Shown: piece by piece, positions 20,107 to 20,480 of the stretch
How positions within the stretch are numbered: position 1 is the stretch's first letter
How the letters are laid out: each line of letters begins with the position of its first letter
Source of the DNA: UBA6624 sp964517115 [NCBI: uncultured bacterium]
GTDB lineage: Bacteria > UBP7 > UBA6624
Assembly: GCA_964517115.1 (NCBI GenBank)
Contig: CAZFBE010000007.1
Span: forward strand, 1-20,480
Length of the DNA: 20,480 nucleotides
Direction of reading: 5' to 3'
Position numbers and translations under genes: made by a program
Notes under the pieces: generated by a model
Told to the model about the DNA's origin: nothing
Databases searched by the model: none
Seen by the model: only the letters and a program-made list of their open reading frames with translations

Positions 20107-20480
20107 ATGAAAAAATTTGCTATCTTTTTCCTTTTTGTCTCATTATTCACTTTTAAGACCTTCGCAGATGACAGTTTTGAAAAAAAAGATCCGGTTTGTC
20201 CCATTTTAGATAAGAATTATGTAAAAGTATCATCTGGAAAATTTATTTCCGGATCTTCAAAAGGAGAAAAGGAAGCAGCCTCAATAATTCCAAACTTAGA
20301 AGAAAGAGAGCCAGATACCCATGAAAAAAACCTTAAAGAATTCGAAATAAGCAAGAAGCTTGTTACCCAAAGCGAATTCAGACTCTTTGTAAGATGGACT
20401 GGGCACAGATCTCCTTCAATCACCATAAAAGATTGGGAATTTCAAAAAAAAGATTTTGATTTTGCAACACCTCCTTCATT
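20107..20480 (+). CDS. Secreted FGE-sulfatase-domain protein, 5' part
   Basis: This frame starts at ATG 20107 and runs off the right edge, with 124 codons visible. A signal peptide (MKKFAIFFLFVSLFTFKTFA) precedes a mature start DDSFEKKDP. From about residue 45 the sequence fits the N-terminal part of the formylglycine-generating enzyme fold (SUMF1/EgtB/PvdO superfamily): VSSGKFISGSS, EREPDTHEKNLKEFEISKKLVTQSEFRLFVRWTGH (quoted as motif order, starting near residue 72), where the family has an E-x-P-x-H then VT-x-x-x-F/Y pattern. Catalytic Cys residues, if any, lie beyond the window. The family covers sulfatase activation, ergothioneine-type chemistry and non-enzymatic domains, so no reaction can be assigned. 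The normal MGS after the first strand is ISGSS here. Confidence 0.75.
   Translation, partial: MKKFAIFFLFVSLFTFKTFADDSFEKKDPVCPILDKNYVKVSSGKFISGSSKGEKEAASIIPNLEEREPDTHEKNLKEFEISKKLVTQSEFRLFVRWTGHRSPSITIKDWEFQKKDFDFATPPS

Overview
The window is AT-rich bacterial DNA with very tight gene packing. Neighbouring genes mostly overlap by a few bases, and no stretch over 300 bases lacks a gene. A one-piece tmRNA with SmpB, a histidine kinase with an HD-GYP response regulator, and a 3D-domain cell-wall protein make it bacterial. A one-piece tmRNA argues against Alphaproteobacteria, which usually have a split tmRNA. The low GC and compact layout suggest a streamlined, perhaps marine, heterotroph. I cannot name a phylum with confidence.

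Layout. (1) 1-787, minus: a truncated multi-membrane-segment gene of clearly higher GC, and an unrecognised AT-rich gene, both just downstream of the tmRNA 3' end. (2) 821-3962, minus: a chain of overlapping genes encoding a membrane-anchored NHL propeller, a 40-residue membrane peptide, a LarA-like protein lacking key residues and SmpB, followed 9 nt later by ssrA. (3) 4018-10784, plus: a seven-gene operon, purM-folP-proS-S9 peptidase-thiS-thiG-tenI/thiE-like, covering purine, folate, proline-tRNA and thiamine thiazole functions. (4) 10786-14440, minus: methylmalonyl-CoA mutase catalytic subunit, a RocB-like M20 protein whose metal site looks damaged, then a winged-helix regulator preceded by three operator-like sites exactly 30 bp apart. 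(5) 14472-15874, plus: an HtrA-like protease and an Lrp/AsnC regulator. (6) 15863-19056, minus: a hybrid-free sensor histidine kinase, a 62-residue protein and a secreted 3D-domain protein. (7) 19095-20480, plus: an HD-GYP response regulator divergent from the kinase and probably its partner, then the start of a secreted formylglycine-generating-enzyme-like (FGE-sulfatase) gene cut by the window end.

The main pattern spanning the window is promoter architecture. Almost every gene that begins a transcription unit has a TANNNT hexamer (often TAGAAT) 6-10 nt before its start codon. In ssrA a TAGATT sits exactly 6 nt before the mature RNA 5' end. This suggests that leaderless or near-leaderless mRNAs are common here. 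Other points worth a second look are the phased operator array at 11264-11339, the missing catalytic residues in the LarA-like and RocB-like proteins, and the abrupt composition step beside the tmRNA.
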